Part shown: positions 34,899 to 44,142 of the stretch, piece by piece
Layout of the letters: each line of letters begins with the position of its first letter
Position numbering within the stretch: the first letter of the stretch is position 1
From: Eubacterium sp. MSJ-21
GTDB lineage: Bacteria; Bacillota; Clostridia; Lachnospirales; Lachnospiraceae
Reading direction: 5' to 3'
Length of the DNA: 64,000 nucleotides
NCBI RefSeq assembly: GCF_018918185.1
Contig: NZ_JAHLPZ010000005.1
Location: 167,642 to 231,641 of the forward strand
Translations under genes and position numbers: made by a program
The notes under the pieces: generated by a model
Database searches by the model: none
What the model was told of the DNA's origin: nothing
Seen by the model: only the letters and a program-made list of their open reading frames with translations

Positions 34899-36011
34899 GT
34901 GAAAAAAGAAGCAAATCAAAAAGAAAAAAAGAAGTTTAAAGAATTTCTTCATAAGTTTTTCAAAATTTTTATTATTATATTCGGAGCGGCGATTGCAATC
35001 AATCTGATTGTGATCGGCGTGCTGCTTTTGATCCACAAAAACAAGTTGGCGGATGAACGAGGATATCTGAATCCACAGGGGCAGATGGTGGATGTCGGTG
35101 GTCATTCTGTACATGTGATTGTAGATGGCGATGAAAATGCAGATAAAACACTGGTCTTTATCCATAGCAATGGTATCACGGATGACTCGGTTGCGTTAGA
35201 GCCGCTGTTTGGCAAGCTGCAGGAGTACCGCCTTGTGTAGTATATTGACCGGAGCGGATTTGGTTACAGTGATACGACGAAGACAGATAAAGACATTGAA
35301 AGCATTGTCACAGAGCTTCGGACAGCACTGGAAAAAGTGAATGTGAAAGGACCATATGTACTGGTGCCGAATGGCATTGCAGGGCTGGAGGCAACTTATT
35401 GGGCGGATAAATATCCGGATGAGGTTGAGTCAATCATTGGAATTAACATTTCGGTAGCGGACGATTTTGAGGGTGTAACTGAGGAACAGTATTGCGGATT
35501 CTTCAATTATCTGATGGTAAAATTCGCAATGATTGGCGGACAGCGCTATGTAAAGAGCGTTTATCCGGACAATTTTGGCGCTGTATATACGGAAAAACAA
35601 ATGATTGTGCGTAAGGCGCTGATCTCGAAGAATTTTTATACCTCCGATATGTATGAGGAGGACCTGCAGGCAGTGCATAATGCTGCTGTAGTGAAGGAAA
35701 TGGGATGGCCGGAGCAGACACCTATGCTTGTGATACTTGCCAATCCGCTGATGACACCGTATATCGAGGATGATACATCCGTGCGGGAAGAGTATGAGGG
35801 TGCGCTGAAGGAAGTGTATGGTACAGAAACCGATGCAAGTGCAGGTGACGCGGATGACATAGATTATGTCGGAGAGTACAACGCAGACAAGAAATCGTAT
35901 TACAGTCAGTATAAGAATGTACAGATTGAAGAGATGTCTGGTCCATCGAGATTATACACCTATGATCCGGACAACGTAGCAAAATTAATCAAAGCATACC
36001 TGGACGATTAG
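34899..36011 (+). pseudogene. Alpha/beta hydrolase interrupted by in-frame TAG
   Basis: A GTG-started frame (34899) encodes a basic head, one membrane helix (FIIIFGAAIAINLIVIGVLLL) and the start of an alpha/beta hydrolase (LVFIHSNGITDDSVALEPLF). TAG at 35238-35240 (codon 114) stops it inside the strand before YIDRSGFGYSD, and the same frame continues without a shift to 36011 (YWADKYPDEVESIIGIN, LVILANPL). The nucleophile elbow reads VPNGIAGLEA where GHSMGG or PHSIAG is usual, so the Ser is replaced by Gly. Either a recent nonsense mutation of an already inactive enzyme-like protein, a recoded stop, or a sequencing error. Confidence 0.75.
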
Positions 36012-36083
36012 GCGGATTTTGACATATTTAATCCAAATTATAGTAATAATGCACAAAATCGTGAAGAAAAAGTGAAAAAGTAC

Positions 36084-36112
36084 TTGCATACTTGGTAAAT
36101 ATGTCCTATAAT
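36084..36112 (+). promoter_or_regulatory. Promoter of the sugar ABC transporter operon
   Basis: TTGCAT (36084-36089), 17-base spacer, TATAAT (36107-36112). Start near 36119. Confidence 0.65.
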
Positions 36113-36118
36113 TACCTT

Positions 36119-36347
36119 AGTCATGACGGAGTATGTTATGATATTTCACAATTAACTAAGGAACCGACAGTCTTAGACTGGAATAATAACAGGTTCAAAC
36201 AAGTCTTATTTGACCGATATGTTGTAGGCTTCGTTTAAATTGCACATAGATAATACGAATTTTAGAAGGATTTATCTGTGGAATGTTTGAAAGGAGATAT
36301 GATATGGAGGTTAAGATGACAAAAACACATTAAAGGAGGGTTTTTTT
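36119..36347 (+). other. Long 5' leader of the sugar-binding protein gene
   Basis: About 230 untranslated bases. Two small hairpins are visible: CAGTC-TTA-GACTG near 36168-36180, and GGTTCAAA with TTTGACC at about 36192-36216. No known riboswitch class was recognised. The 3' part carries a nine-codon open frame followed by the ribosome site of the binding-protein gene. The whole gap between the hydrolase pseudogene and this operon (36012-36347) holds no other gene. Confidence 0.5.
36304..36333 (+). CDS. Possible 9-codon leader peptide
   Basis: ATG at 36304 preceded by AAAGGAG with ideal spacing, encoding MEVKMTKTH and ending TAA at 36331-36333. The stop overlaps the AAAGGAGGG ribosome site of the binding-protein gene, so it could couple or tune initiation downstream. 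Too short to judge by sequence alone. Confidence 0.3.
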   Translation: MEVKMTKTH

Positions 36348-37748
36348 GTGAAGAAATTTAAAAAAGCAATGGCATTGTCATTGGCACTTGCAATGGGACT
36401 TTCTCTTGTAGCTTGTGGCGACAAGAAAGAGGACACAACAACAGAGGCTACAACAGAGGCTACAACAACAGAGGCAGCCGCAACAGATGACGCTACAGCA
36501 GATGACGCATCAGCATCAAACGCAGAGGTAGCTCTTCCAATGCCTGCAGAAGACAGCGATCCAATCTATGTTTACTCATGGAACACAGAGCTTGGTGACA
36601 GACTTCAGTATGTAAAGGATAAGTATCCTCAGTATGCTGACCTCATTCAGTATGAGAACCTTGGTCTTGGCGGAACATCTGATGAGTACAAGAGTGCTAT
36701 TGAGAACGCTATCGCTAATGGCGGAGACAAGGTACCTTCAATCGTAGCATGTGATGATGATGTAGCTCTGTACTTCCTGAGCTCAGAAGCTATCGTTCCT
36801 GTTGAGGATCTTGGCATCACAGCTGATATGTACAGCAACGCTTACCAGTATACAGTTGACTACGCTACAATCGATGGCAAGCTCAAGGGTATGTGCTGGC
36901 AGGCAACACCTGGATGTTTCATCTACAGAACAGATATCGCTAAGGAAGTTCTTGGAACAGACGATCCAGCTAAGGTTCAGGAGTATGTAAAGGATTGGGA
37001 TACATTCCTTGATACAGCTGAGACAATGAAGCAGGCTGGTTACAAGATGCTTTCAGGTCCTTCAGATGCTAAGAAGCCTATCATCGATCAGAGAACATCT
37101 GCATGGGTAGAGAACGACACAGTTAACATCGACCCAGTTATCACAGAGTATCTTGAGTTCGCTAAGAAGCTTTATGATGGTGATTATACAAACAAGAATG
37201 CTCAGTGGTCAGATGGCTGGAACACAGACTTTACAGATAAGGTATTTGGTTACTTCGGATGTACATGGTTTGTTTACTGGTCAATCAATGACAAGGAAGG
37301 TTCTGAGACATACGGAAAGAGAAATATGTGCCAGGGTCCTACAACATATCACTGGGGCGGTACATACCTTGGTGTAACAGATCAGTGTCCTAACAAGGAA
37401 CTTGCTGCACTTGTTCTTTACACACTTTGCTGTGATACAGATACAATGTACAAGCTCTCTGATGAGACTCTTGACTTCGTAAACAACAAGGCAGCTGTAG
37501 AGAAGCTTATCGCTGATGGTAAGGGTGAGTCTCCAGTACTTGGTGGCGCTAACCCACTTCAGACATGGGCTGACAATGCAGAGAAGATCAACCTTCAGTA
37601 TGCAACAGAGTACGATTCAACATTCAATGGTTACCTTGACAATGCTTCAGAGGCATACAACTCAGGCGAGCTTAAGACTGTTGATGACGCTGTAGCTAAG
37701 ATTAAGGAACTTATCAAGGATGGTTACCAGAACCTTACAGTAGAGTAA
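36348..37748 (+). CDS. Sugar ABC transporter substrate-binding lipoprotein
   Basis: A 466-residue extracytoplasmic binding protein, family 1 type. GTG start (AAAGGAGGG upstream), signal peptide ending LSLVACG with lipid-modified Cys23, then a 35-residue Thr/Glu/Ala/Asp linker built from tandem 12-base DNA repeats (ACAACAGAGGCT), then the two-lobed domain (PIYVYSWNTELGDRL; MCWQATPGCFIYRTDIAKEVLG; WSDGWNTDFTDKVFGYFGC). Codon use differs from neighbours (GCT, ACA, CTT favoured), as expected for a very highly expressed gene. It is followed by two permeases and no ATPase. Confidence 0.88.
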   Translation: MKKFKKAMALSLALAMGLSLVACGDKKEDTTTEATTEATTTEAAATDDATADDASASNAEVALPMPAEDSDPIYVYSWNTELGDRLQYVKDKYPQYADLIQYENLGLGGTSDEYKSAIENAIANGGDKVPSIVACDDDVALYFLSSEAIVPVEDLGITADMYSNAYQYTVDYATIDGKLKGMCWQATPGCFIYRTDIAKEVLGTDDPAKVQEYVKDWDTFLDTAETMKQAGYKMLSGPSDAKKPIIDQRTSAWVENDTVNIDPVITEYLEFAKKLYDGDYTNKNAQWSDGWNTDFTDKVFGYFGCTWFVYWSINDKEGSETYGKRNMCQGPTTYHWGGTYLGVTDQCPNKELAALVLYTLCCDTDTMYKLSDETLDFVNNKAAVEKLIADGKGESPVLGGANPLQTWADNAEKINLQYATEYDSTFNGYLDNASEAYNSGELKTVDDAVAKIKELIKDGYQNLTVE

Positions 37749-37782
37749 TTTACTGGCAACAATAATTGATATGAAATTATGG

Positions 37783-37811
37783 TTATGCACCGGGTTCGCC
37801 CCGGTGCATAA
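37783..37811 (+). promoter_or_regulatory. First hairpin between binding-protein and permease genes
   Basis: TTATGCACCGGG (37783-37794) pairs with CCCGGTGCATAA (37800-37811); the loop is TTCGC. No T run follows, so it is more likely an RNA 3'-end protector or weak terminator than a full stop. Confidence 0.7.
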
Positions 37812-37830
37812 TTTAAAAAAAGATACCGCT

Positions 37831-37884
37831 GTTAGGCATTTTATAGAGGACATTCGATGGAGTGCCTTCTATAAAATGTCTAAC
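37831..37884 (+). promoter_or_regulatory. Second, longer hairpin before the permease gene
   Basis: GTTAGGCATTTTATAGA (37831-37847) pairs with TCTATAAAATGTCTAAC (37868-37884), one G-U, and the inner bases continue the stem (GG-CATTC with GAGTGCC). No T run. In binding-protein operons such hairpins keep the first cistron abundant over the permeases. Confidence 0.75.
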
Positions 37885-37938
37885 GGGGGACGCGAAAACA
37901 TATGTTAAAAATTATGAAAAGGTTGGGGAAGTGAAATC

Positions 37939-38922
37939 ATGAAGAAAAAGACAGTTGAATATGGTAAGTATGGATACTTCTTCATACTGCCATTCTTCTT
38001 AGTATTTTTTGTATTCCAGCTTTACCCGTTGATTTATACTTTCTATCTTAGTTTCGTTGAGTATTACCAGATTAAACTTGGAAAATTCCAGGGTCCAAAC
38101 TTTAATGGACTTAAAAACTATATCATGGTATTGGCAACGACAGAGGGTAAAGGTAGTGATCTGAAGGTTGTTTCATGGTTTGATACCATGACAGTTAAGT
38201 CGATCGGCAACACACTGAAGATTTGGGTTTTGAACTTTATTCCGCAGATTCTTCTGGCATTGCTTTTGGCTTCCTGGTTTACAGATACGGTTGTAAAGTT
38301 AAAAGGACAGGGCGCGTTCAAGATTATGATGTTCATGCCGAACATTATCACTGCATCTTCCATCGCCGTTTTGTTCTATAGTTTGTTCAATGCTAATGGC
38401 CCTATTACTATGATGCTCCAAAATGCGCATATTATTAGCGAAAAGTATGACTTCATGGAGAAACCGGGCGGAACAATTGGTTTGATTGCATTCATGCAGT
38501 TCTGGATGTGGTATGGTAACTCAATGATTGTCCTTATTGCGGGTATCCTGGGTATTAGTCCATCCCTCTATGAAGCAGCTATGGTAGATGGTGCGAACAG
38601 TAAGCAGCAGTTCTTTAAGATTACATTGCCACTGTTGAAGCCGATTATCCAGTACAACCTGGTTACATCCGCAATCGGTGGTCTGCAGATGTACGATATT
38701 CCATCTCTGTTCAACGTTGACCAGTCATTCAATGGTAAGCCGAACTTTGCATCAGAGACAATTACAATGTGGATTAAGTCACTTGGATTCACATCTAAGG
38801 ATTATGGTAAAGCAGCAGCTTCATCTATCGTTCTGTTCATTGTAACATTAGTAATCAGTATTGTCTTCTTCGCTGTTACCAAGGATAGACAGCCGAAGCA
38901 GAAGCATGCTGTGATTCGATAA
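37939..38922 (+). CDS. Sugar ABC transporter permease (MalF-type)
   Basis: A 327-residue inner-membrane subunit with about six helices: YFFILPFFLVFFVFQLYPLIY at the N terminus and the EAA loop YEAAMVDGANSKQQFFKITLPLLKPII, which contacts the ATPase. It matches the MalF/UgpA class of carbohydrate importers. It pairs with the next permease; the ATPase (an MsmX-like shared subunit in Firmicutes) is not in the window. Substrate unknown. Confidence 0.92.
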   Translation: MKKKTVEYGKYGYFFILPFFLVFFVFQLYPLIYTFYLSFVEYYQIKLGKFQGPNFNGLKNYIMVLATTEGKGSDLKVVSWFDTMTVKSIGNTLKIWVLNFIPQILLALLLASWFTDTVVKLKGQGAFKIMMFMPNIITASSIAVLFYSLFNANGPITMMLQNAHIISEKYDFMEKPGGTIGLIAFMQFWMWYGNSMIVLIAGILGISPSLYEAAMVDGANSKQQFFKITLPLLKPIIQYNLVTSAIGGLQMYDIPSLFNVDQSFNGKPNFASETITMWIKSLGFTSKDYGKAAASSIVLFIVTLVISIVFFAVTKDRQPKQKHAVIR

Positions 38923-38937
38923 GGGGGTGTGCGAATA

Positions 38938-39819
38938 ATGGCTAAAAACGCAGAAGTTGAATCGAGCTACTCAGGACGTATTCGTGCAACGAAGATATTT
39001 AGAACAATCATTTGCGTGTTGTTATGTATTATCAGTATCTTTCCGTTTTATCTGATGATCATCAACTCAACATTGGATTCTATTACAATTAAAGCTGGTG
39101 TGCACCTGCTTCCGGGTTCATTTGCACAGTTGGGAGAGAACTTTACAAACCTGATGAAGAAGGCAGAGGGTGTTGGTACATCACTTTGGGGCGCTATGCT
39201 TCACAGTGCAATTATTTCTGTACCGGCAACAATCCTTACAGTTTATTGTTCTACATTGACAGCTTACGGACTTACAGTATATAACTTCAAGTTGAAAAAT
39301 GCAGCACATACATTTATTATGGCAATCATGATGATTCCTGCACAGGTATCTATCATTGGTTTCATGCAGTTTATGATGAAGATTAATCTGTATGATTCTT
39401 ACTGGCCGCTGATCATCCCGGCAGCAGCTTCACCTGCTACATATTACTTTATGAAGCAGTATATGGCAACGGGTCTTTCACTTGAGATTATCGAAGCTGC
39501 CAGAATTGATGGTTCTGGAGAGTTCTCTACATTTAATAAGATTGCATTACCTTTGATGAAGCCGGCTATGGCTACACAGGCAATCTTTGCATTCATCACT
39601 TCATGGAATAACTTGTATACACCTTCTATGATGTTGACAGATACAGCAAAGAAGACATTGCCTATGTTCATCATGGCTCTTCGTTCAGAGCAGTTCAGAC
39701 AGGATTATGGTGTTATCTACCTTGGTCTGTTCCTGACAGTATTGCCTATCTTCATTGTATACTTCACATTATCAAAGTACATCATTGCCGGTGTAGCTCT
39801 TGGTGGTGTAAAGGAGTAA
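38938..39819 (+). CDS. Sugar ABC transporter permease (MalG-type)
   Basis: A 293-residue partner permease. IICVLLCIISIFPFYLMIINS, SAIISVPATILTVYCSTLTAYGL and LEIIEAARIDGSGEFSTFNKIALPLMKPAM (EAA loop) are typical of MalG. ATG 38938 follows AAGGGGGTG; an in-frame ATG at 38929 precedes it but lies too close to that site. A terminator ends the operon. Confidence 0.92.
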   Translation: MAKNAEVESSYSGRIRATKIFRTIICVLLCIISIFPFYLMIINSTLDSITIKAGVHLLPGSFAQLGENFTNLMKKAEGVGTSLWGAMLHSAIISVPATILTVYCSTLTAYGLTVYNFKLKNAAHTFIMAIMMIPAQVSIIGFMQFMMKINLYDSYWPLIIPAAASPATYYFMKQYMATGLSLEIIEAARIDGSGEFSTFNKIALPLMKPAMATQAIFAFITSWNNLYTPSMMLTDTAKKTLPMFIMALRSEQFRQDYGVIYLGLFLTVLPIFIVYFTLSKYIIAGVALGGVKE

Positions 39820-39832
39820 TTTCAAGGATTTT

Positions 39833-39861
39833 AAAAGGATCGCGCAAGCGGTCCTTTTTTT
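39833..39861 (+). terminator. Sugar ABC operon terminator
   Basis: AAAAGGATCGC (39833-39843), GCAA loop, GCGGTCCTTTT (39848-39858), then T run. Confidence 0.88.
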
Positions 39862-39906
39862 ATGCCTGATAAATGATCGCTTTCTGTGTATTTACTGTGA
39901 AAAGAG

Positions 39907-39935
39907 TTGACGATAGACAAAAAGAAAAGTAAAAT
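39907..39935 (+). promoter_or_regulatory. Promoter of the PrsA-like gene
   Basis: TTGACG (39907-39912), 17-base spacer, TAAAAT (39930-39935). Confidence 0.6.
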
Positions 39936-39971
39936 AGAACATGCATATAAAGAAAGGGTTGGAGGACCAAA

Positions 39972-41111
39972 ATGATTAAAGGTAAAAAGTATTTAAAGAA
40001 ACAGGCGGTTGCTTCTGTGCTTGCATTGAGCATGGCTGCAGCATCGTTGACTGGTTGTAGTAATGGACTGAGCAGTTCGAAGAAGGAATCGTCCAATGTC
40101 GGTACGATGACACAGGAAGAGGCATCTACAACAAAGGTCATGGTGATTGGCGATTATGATATATATATGGATGAACTTTTGGTGTATGCGATTCAGGCAA
40201 TGGTTACGAACAATGGAACACTGGCATCAGTAAAGGCAAATCCGGATACATACAAGGAACAGACGTTGTCTTTGATTCGTACGACCAAGATTTTGTACGA
40301 TGTTACCCAGCATAATGATGTAACGTTGGATGATAGTGATATGGAAACAACGAATAATACAATTGATAATTTCCTTGGCTCGATGCCGGATGGACTTCTG
40401 GAGAAGTATGGTATCTCAGAGGACGTTGTTCGCAAGGTATTTACAGAACAGACATATGTGTCTAAATTTGAGAATGATATCAAGAATGATATGGGTAAAA
40501 AGGTGCAGTCTGATATAGAAGAGAAAGTGAAGGATTACAATTTCACAATCTTTGATTATATTCTGTTCCCGACTGTTGAGACAACGGAAGACGATGTCCC
40601 TGCAACAAATACAGATGGAAGCTATAAATACGTGAGTGATGATGCCAAGGAGAAGGCTAAGGAGAATGCGGAGGCACTGCTCGAGGAACTGAAAGCTGGC
40701 GGAGATGCAGCTTCACTTGCACAAAAGTATGGCGTATCAAATTACTATTTCGAGAGAACCGGATATGTTGGAAGCTTTACTGACAGCGTGAACAAAGCTG
40801 TTGAGAATTTGAAGGCTGGTGAGTGCTCCGGTGTGTTGGAAGAGGAGCTTGGATATGCGGTGATTCATATGCAGACAGATCATGATGAAGAGCTGCTGAA
40901 GAACTATGCATATGCGGTTGCGAGTGATACAGTAGACAGCCAGTTCGAGAAATTGGAGACACAATGGTTGAGCAGTATCGAAGTAGACCCGGAGAAGGAT
41001 ATGGAAGGAACTGTGTGGGTAGATTATGATTTGTCTGGCCTGGCACAGTCCCTGGCTGATGGCGGATTGTTAAATGGAGCTGCTTCCACATCCAGTACTG
41101 GATCGAACTAA
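39972..41111 (+). CDS. PrsA-like peptidyl-prolyl isomerase lipoprotein
   Basis: A 379-residue lipoprotein: signal peptide with AASLTGC, Cys29. The middle (about 60-180) resembles the SurA/PrsA N-terminal chaperone region, and the C-terminal half has a parvulin-like fold (TIFDYILFPT, EALLEELKAGGDAASLAQKYG, GYVGSF, LKAGECSGVLEEELGYAVIHM). It probably assists folding of exported proteins at the outer membrane face. The catalytic residues of parvulin are not all recognisable, so isomerase activity is uncertain. A terminator follows. Confidence 0.8.
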   Translation: MIKGKKYLKKQAVASVLALSMAAASLTGCSNGLSSSKKESSNVGTMTQEEASTTKVMVIGDYDIYMDELLVYAIQAMVTNNGTLASVKANPDTYKEQTLSLIRTTKILYDVTQHNDVTLDDSDMETTNNTIDNFLGSMPDGLLEKYGISEDVVRKVFTEQTYVSKFENDIKNDMGKKVQSDIEEKVKDYNFTIFDYILFPTVETTEDDVPATNTDGSYKYVSDDAKEKAKENAEALLEELKAGGDAASLAQKYGVSNYYFERTGYVGSFTDSVNKAVENLKAGECSGVLEEELGYAVIHMQTDHDEELLKNYAYAVASDTVDSQFEKLETQWLSSIEVDPEKDMEGTVWVDYDLSGLAQSLADGGLLNGAASTSSTGSN

Positions 41112-41135
41112 ATATGATTTATTAGTCAAAGATAC

Positions 41136-41176
41136 AAATACGGAACAGTTTGCGACAGACTGTTTCGTATTTTTTT
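41136..41176 (+). terminator. Terminator after the PrsA-like gene
   Basis: AAATACGGAACAGT (41136-41149) pairs with ACTGTTTCGTATTT (41159-41172), one G-U, then a T run. Confidence 0.88.
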
Positions 41177-41256
41177 GTAAAAAAATAAAGGGAAAATGAG
41201 AAAAGTGTGGAATATATTATATAGGTGAGTTTTGACATGAACGAAAGGAAAAAAGA

Positions 41257-42264
41257 TTGACAATTCGAGAAGAATTAGAAAAAAGAGAACATCAAATCTA
41301 TCGTACATGTGCCTGCTTTGCGGATCGGACAAAAGGACGAGTAAGGCAGGAAGAAAAATGCGATTTGCGTACAGAATTTCAGAGAGACCGGGATCGGATT
41401 TTGCATTCCAAATCATTCCGTCGGATGAAACATAAGACGCAGGTTTTTTTGTCTCCGGGCGGAGATCATTACCGAACCAGACTGACACATACGCTGGAAG
41501 TTGCGCAGATTGGACGGACGATTGCCAGATCTCTGTTTTTGAATGAGGATCTGGTTGAGGCGATTGCTTTGGGACATGATCTTGGACATACGCCGTTTGG
41601 TCATGTTGGAGAACGGGCACTCTCTAAGTATACATCCAAGCCATTCTGTCACAATGAGCAAAGTATTCGGGTGGTGGAGCATCTGGAGAAAAATGGCGCG
41701 GGATTGAATCTGACATGGGAAGTACGGGATGGCATTTTGAATCATCGGAGTGCATGCGAACCGGCGACTTTGGAAGGAAAGATTGTCCGTTTGTCAGACA
41801 AAATAGCATATGTCAATCATGATATTGATGATGGAATACGTGCGGGGATATTGACAGAGGAGATGTTGCCGGTTGCGTGTACAAACCTTTTGGGGCATAG
41901 TACACGTGACCGTATCAATACATTGATTCATACGGTTGTTACAGCGAGCCATGATGTGGAAGATGTGGTTTTGCCGAAGGAATATCAGCAGGCGTTTCAG
42001 GAACTGCGCAGATTTATGTTTCAGGATCTATATACCAATCCTGTTGCAAAAAGCGAGGAAGTGAAGGCAGAGCGCCTGATAGGTATGCTGTATGAAGAGT
42101 TTATGGAGCATGAAGACTGGTTGCCGGCAGAATATCAGAGATTTATTGAACAGGGAGAACCGAAGGAAACAGTGATCTGTGATTATATAGCAGGAATGAC
42201 GGATAATTATGCGATTGATATGGCAAAGAAGATATTTATTCCGAAATCGTGGAGTAAGGAATAA
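41257..42264 (+). CDS. dgt: dGTPase-like HD-domain phosphohydrolase
   Basis: A 335-residue deoxyguanosinetriphosphate triphosphohydrolase-like protein. The metal-binding HD motif is in RTRLTHTLEVAQIGR and AIALGHDLGHTPFGHVGE, with a later Asp in SDKIAYVNHDIDD. The start codon is TTG 41257, preceded by AAAGGA. This is the standard first gene of dgt-dnaG-rpoD in Clostridia and would adjust dNTP pools. It may be specific for other dNTPs. Confidence 0.9.
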   Translation: MTIREELEKREHQIYRTCACFADRTKGRVRQEEKCDLRTEFQRDRDRILHSKSFRRMKHKTQVFLSPGGDHYRTRLTHTLEVAQIGRTIARSLFLNEDLVEAIALGHDLGHTPFGHVGERALSKYTSKPFCHNEQSIRVVEHLEKNGAGLNLTWEVRDGILNHRSACEPATLEGKIVRLSDKIAYVNHDIDDGIRAGILTEEMLPVACTNLLGHSTRDRINTLIHTVVTASHDVEDVVLPKEYQQAFQELRRFMFQDLYTNPVAKSEEVKAERLIGMLYEEFMEHEDWLPAEYQRFIEQGEPKETVICDYIAGMTDNYAIDMAKKIFIPKSWSKE

Positions 42265-42294
42265 ATATCTGGGCGATAGAATAGAGGAAGAAAG

Positions 42295-44109
42295 TTGTAT
42301 TATTCAGAGGATATAATTGAAGAAGTGCGGAGTCGCAACGATATAGTGGATGTGATCGGTGGATATGTGACATTGAAACGTCGTGGAAATTCTTATATGG
42401 CGTGCTGTCCGTTTCACCACGAGAAAACGCCGTCCTTTCATGTAAATCGGGATAAACAGATGTATCATTGCTTTGGATGCGGTGTCGGGGGGAATGTTAT
42501 AACATTTGTGATGGAATATGAGAATTTCTCGTTTCCAGAAGCATTGAAGATGCTTGCTGAACGTGCAGGCGTCAATTTGCCAGAGCAAAATTATTCGAAG
42601 GAACAACGGCAACGGGAAAATTATAAGACGGTTTTAAAAGAGATGAATCGCACAGCAGCTATTTATTTTAATTATCTGCTCACTGCGACACCGGCTGGCG
42701 CGCATGCATTGGAATATTATCATAACCGGGGATTTTCGGATGATACGATTCAACGATTTGGTCTTGGGTATGCCAATATTTATGAGAATGATTTATATCA
42801 GTATCTGAAGAAACAGGGGTATACCGATGCGCAAATGAAGGATTCCGGGTTGGTACGGATTGATGAACGTCGGGGCGGACAGGATATGTTCTGGAACCGC
42901 GCGATGGTACCAATTATGGATATTAACGGAAAGGTTGTTGGATTTGGAGGACGTGTGTTAGGTGATGGAACACCGAAATACATCAACACCAAAGAAACGG
43001 CCGTCTTTGATAAAAGTCATACATTGTTTGCAATGAATATCGCACGCAGGTCCAAACGACGGGGAATCATTTTGTGTGAGGGATATATGGATGTCATAGC
43101 AATGCATCAGGCAGGCTTTGACAACGCAGCGGCATCGTTGGGGACGGCACTCACGATGGGACATGCAACCATTGTAAAGCGATATACGGATGAAGTGTAT
43201 CTGGCGTATGACAGTGATGGTGCAGGAAGAAACGCAACGATGAAAGCAATTGGTATTATGCGGGAGGTTGGAATATCTACAAGAGTGATTGACCTGAAGC
43301 CGTATAAGGATCCGGATGAGTTTATACATAATCTGGGAAAGGATGCGTTTGAGGAACGGATTGCAAATGCAACTACAGGAATTGTGTTTGAGATTGATGG
43401 AATTGCGAAGGGATATAATCTGCGCGATCCGGAGGAAAAAATCCGTTTTACAAAGGATGCTGCTAAACGGTTGTCAGCATTAGATGAGCCGGTTGTACGT
43501 CATAGTTATATAGATGCGGTTGCAGAGAAATACAATATAGATGCAGCTGACTTAAAGTCCATGGTGACGAAATACGGAACAATTGGATTGCAGACAGGAG
43601 CGCAGAGCGATGAACGAGGAGAGGTACAGTCTGTACCGGAAGTTCAGATGCCGGAGATGAATCGTACAGCGAGGGAGGATGCCTCTGATCGGGAAACACA
43701 GCCGCAACGATTGCTGTTAACGTGGATGGTTGGACAACCGGAGCTATTCCGACAGTTAGAAGGCATCTTGTCGGAGGATGATTTTATTGATGAGGATTAC
43801 CACACAGTGGCAAAACGATTATTTGAACAATATCGGCAAACGGGAACTGTGAATCCGGCAGCGATTGTAAATCTGTTTGAAGATATAGAAAAACAACGTC
43901 TAGTTGCAAAGATTTTGCAAACAGAACTGGATGTTGAAATTACAGAGGAGGAACGCGAACGTGTGATCAATGATTTGATCAGAAAAGTCAAAATGGCAAG
44001 AATAGATTATGAACTTGCAAATATTGCTGCAAATCCGGAAAAATTGCCGGAAGTGATTGCAGAAAAGGGAAGACTCACGAAATTGCATATTTCGTTGAAG
44101 AATGGATAG
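42295..44109 (+). CDS. dnaG: DNA primase
   Basis: A 604-residue primase that lays down RNA primers for replication. The N-terminal zinc finger is ACCPFHHEKTPSFHV...YHCFGCG; the Toprim core has RRGIILCEGYMDVIAMHQAG and VYLAYDSDGAGRNATMKAI; the C-terminal DnaB-binding domain follows after about residue 450 and seems complete. TTG 42295 is used as start with GAGGAAGAAAG upstream. Thirty bases separate it from dgt and 33 from rpoD. Confidence 0.95.
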   Translation: MYYSEDIIEEVRSRNDIVDVIGGYVTLKRRGNSYMACCPFHHEKTPSFHVNRDKQMYHCFGCGVGGNVITFVMEYENFSFPEALKMLAERAGVNLPEQNYSKEQRQRENYKTVLKEMNRTAAIYFNYLLTATPAGAHALEYYHNRGFSDDTIQRFGLGYANIYENDLYQYLKKQGYTDAQMKDSGLVRIDERRGGQDMFWNRAMVPIMDINGKVVGFGGRVLGDGTPKYINTKETAVFDKSHTLFAMNIARRSKRRGIILCEGYMDVIAMHQAGFDNAAASLGTALTMGHATIVKRYTDEVYLAYDSDGAGRNATMKAIGIMREVGISTRVIDLKPYKDPDEFIHNLGKDAFEERIANATTGIVFEIDGIAKGYNLRDPEEKIRFTKDAAKRLSALDEPVVRHSYIDAVAEKYNIDAADLKSMVTKYGTIGLQTGAQSDERGEVQSVPEVQMPEMNRTAREDASDRETQPQRLLLTWMVGQPELFRQLEGILSEDDFIDEDYHTVAKRLFEQYRQTGTVNPAAIVNLFEDIEKQRLVAKILQTELDVEITEEERERVINDLIRKVKMARIDYELANIAANPEKLPEVIAEKGRLTKLHISLKNG

Positions 44110-44142
44110 AATATAATCACAATGGAAGGATGGAACCAAACA

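Noticed and set aside
36438..36470. Tandem 12-base repeats as CRISPR or minisatellite
   Set aside because: They are coding and make the Thr/Glu/Ala linker of the binding protein; no spacers.
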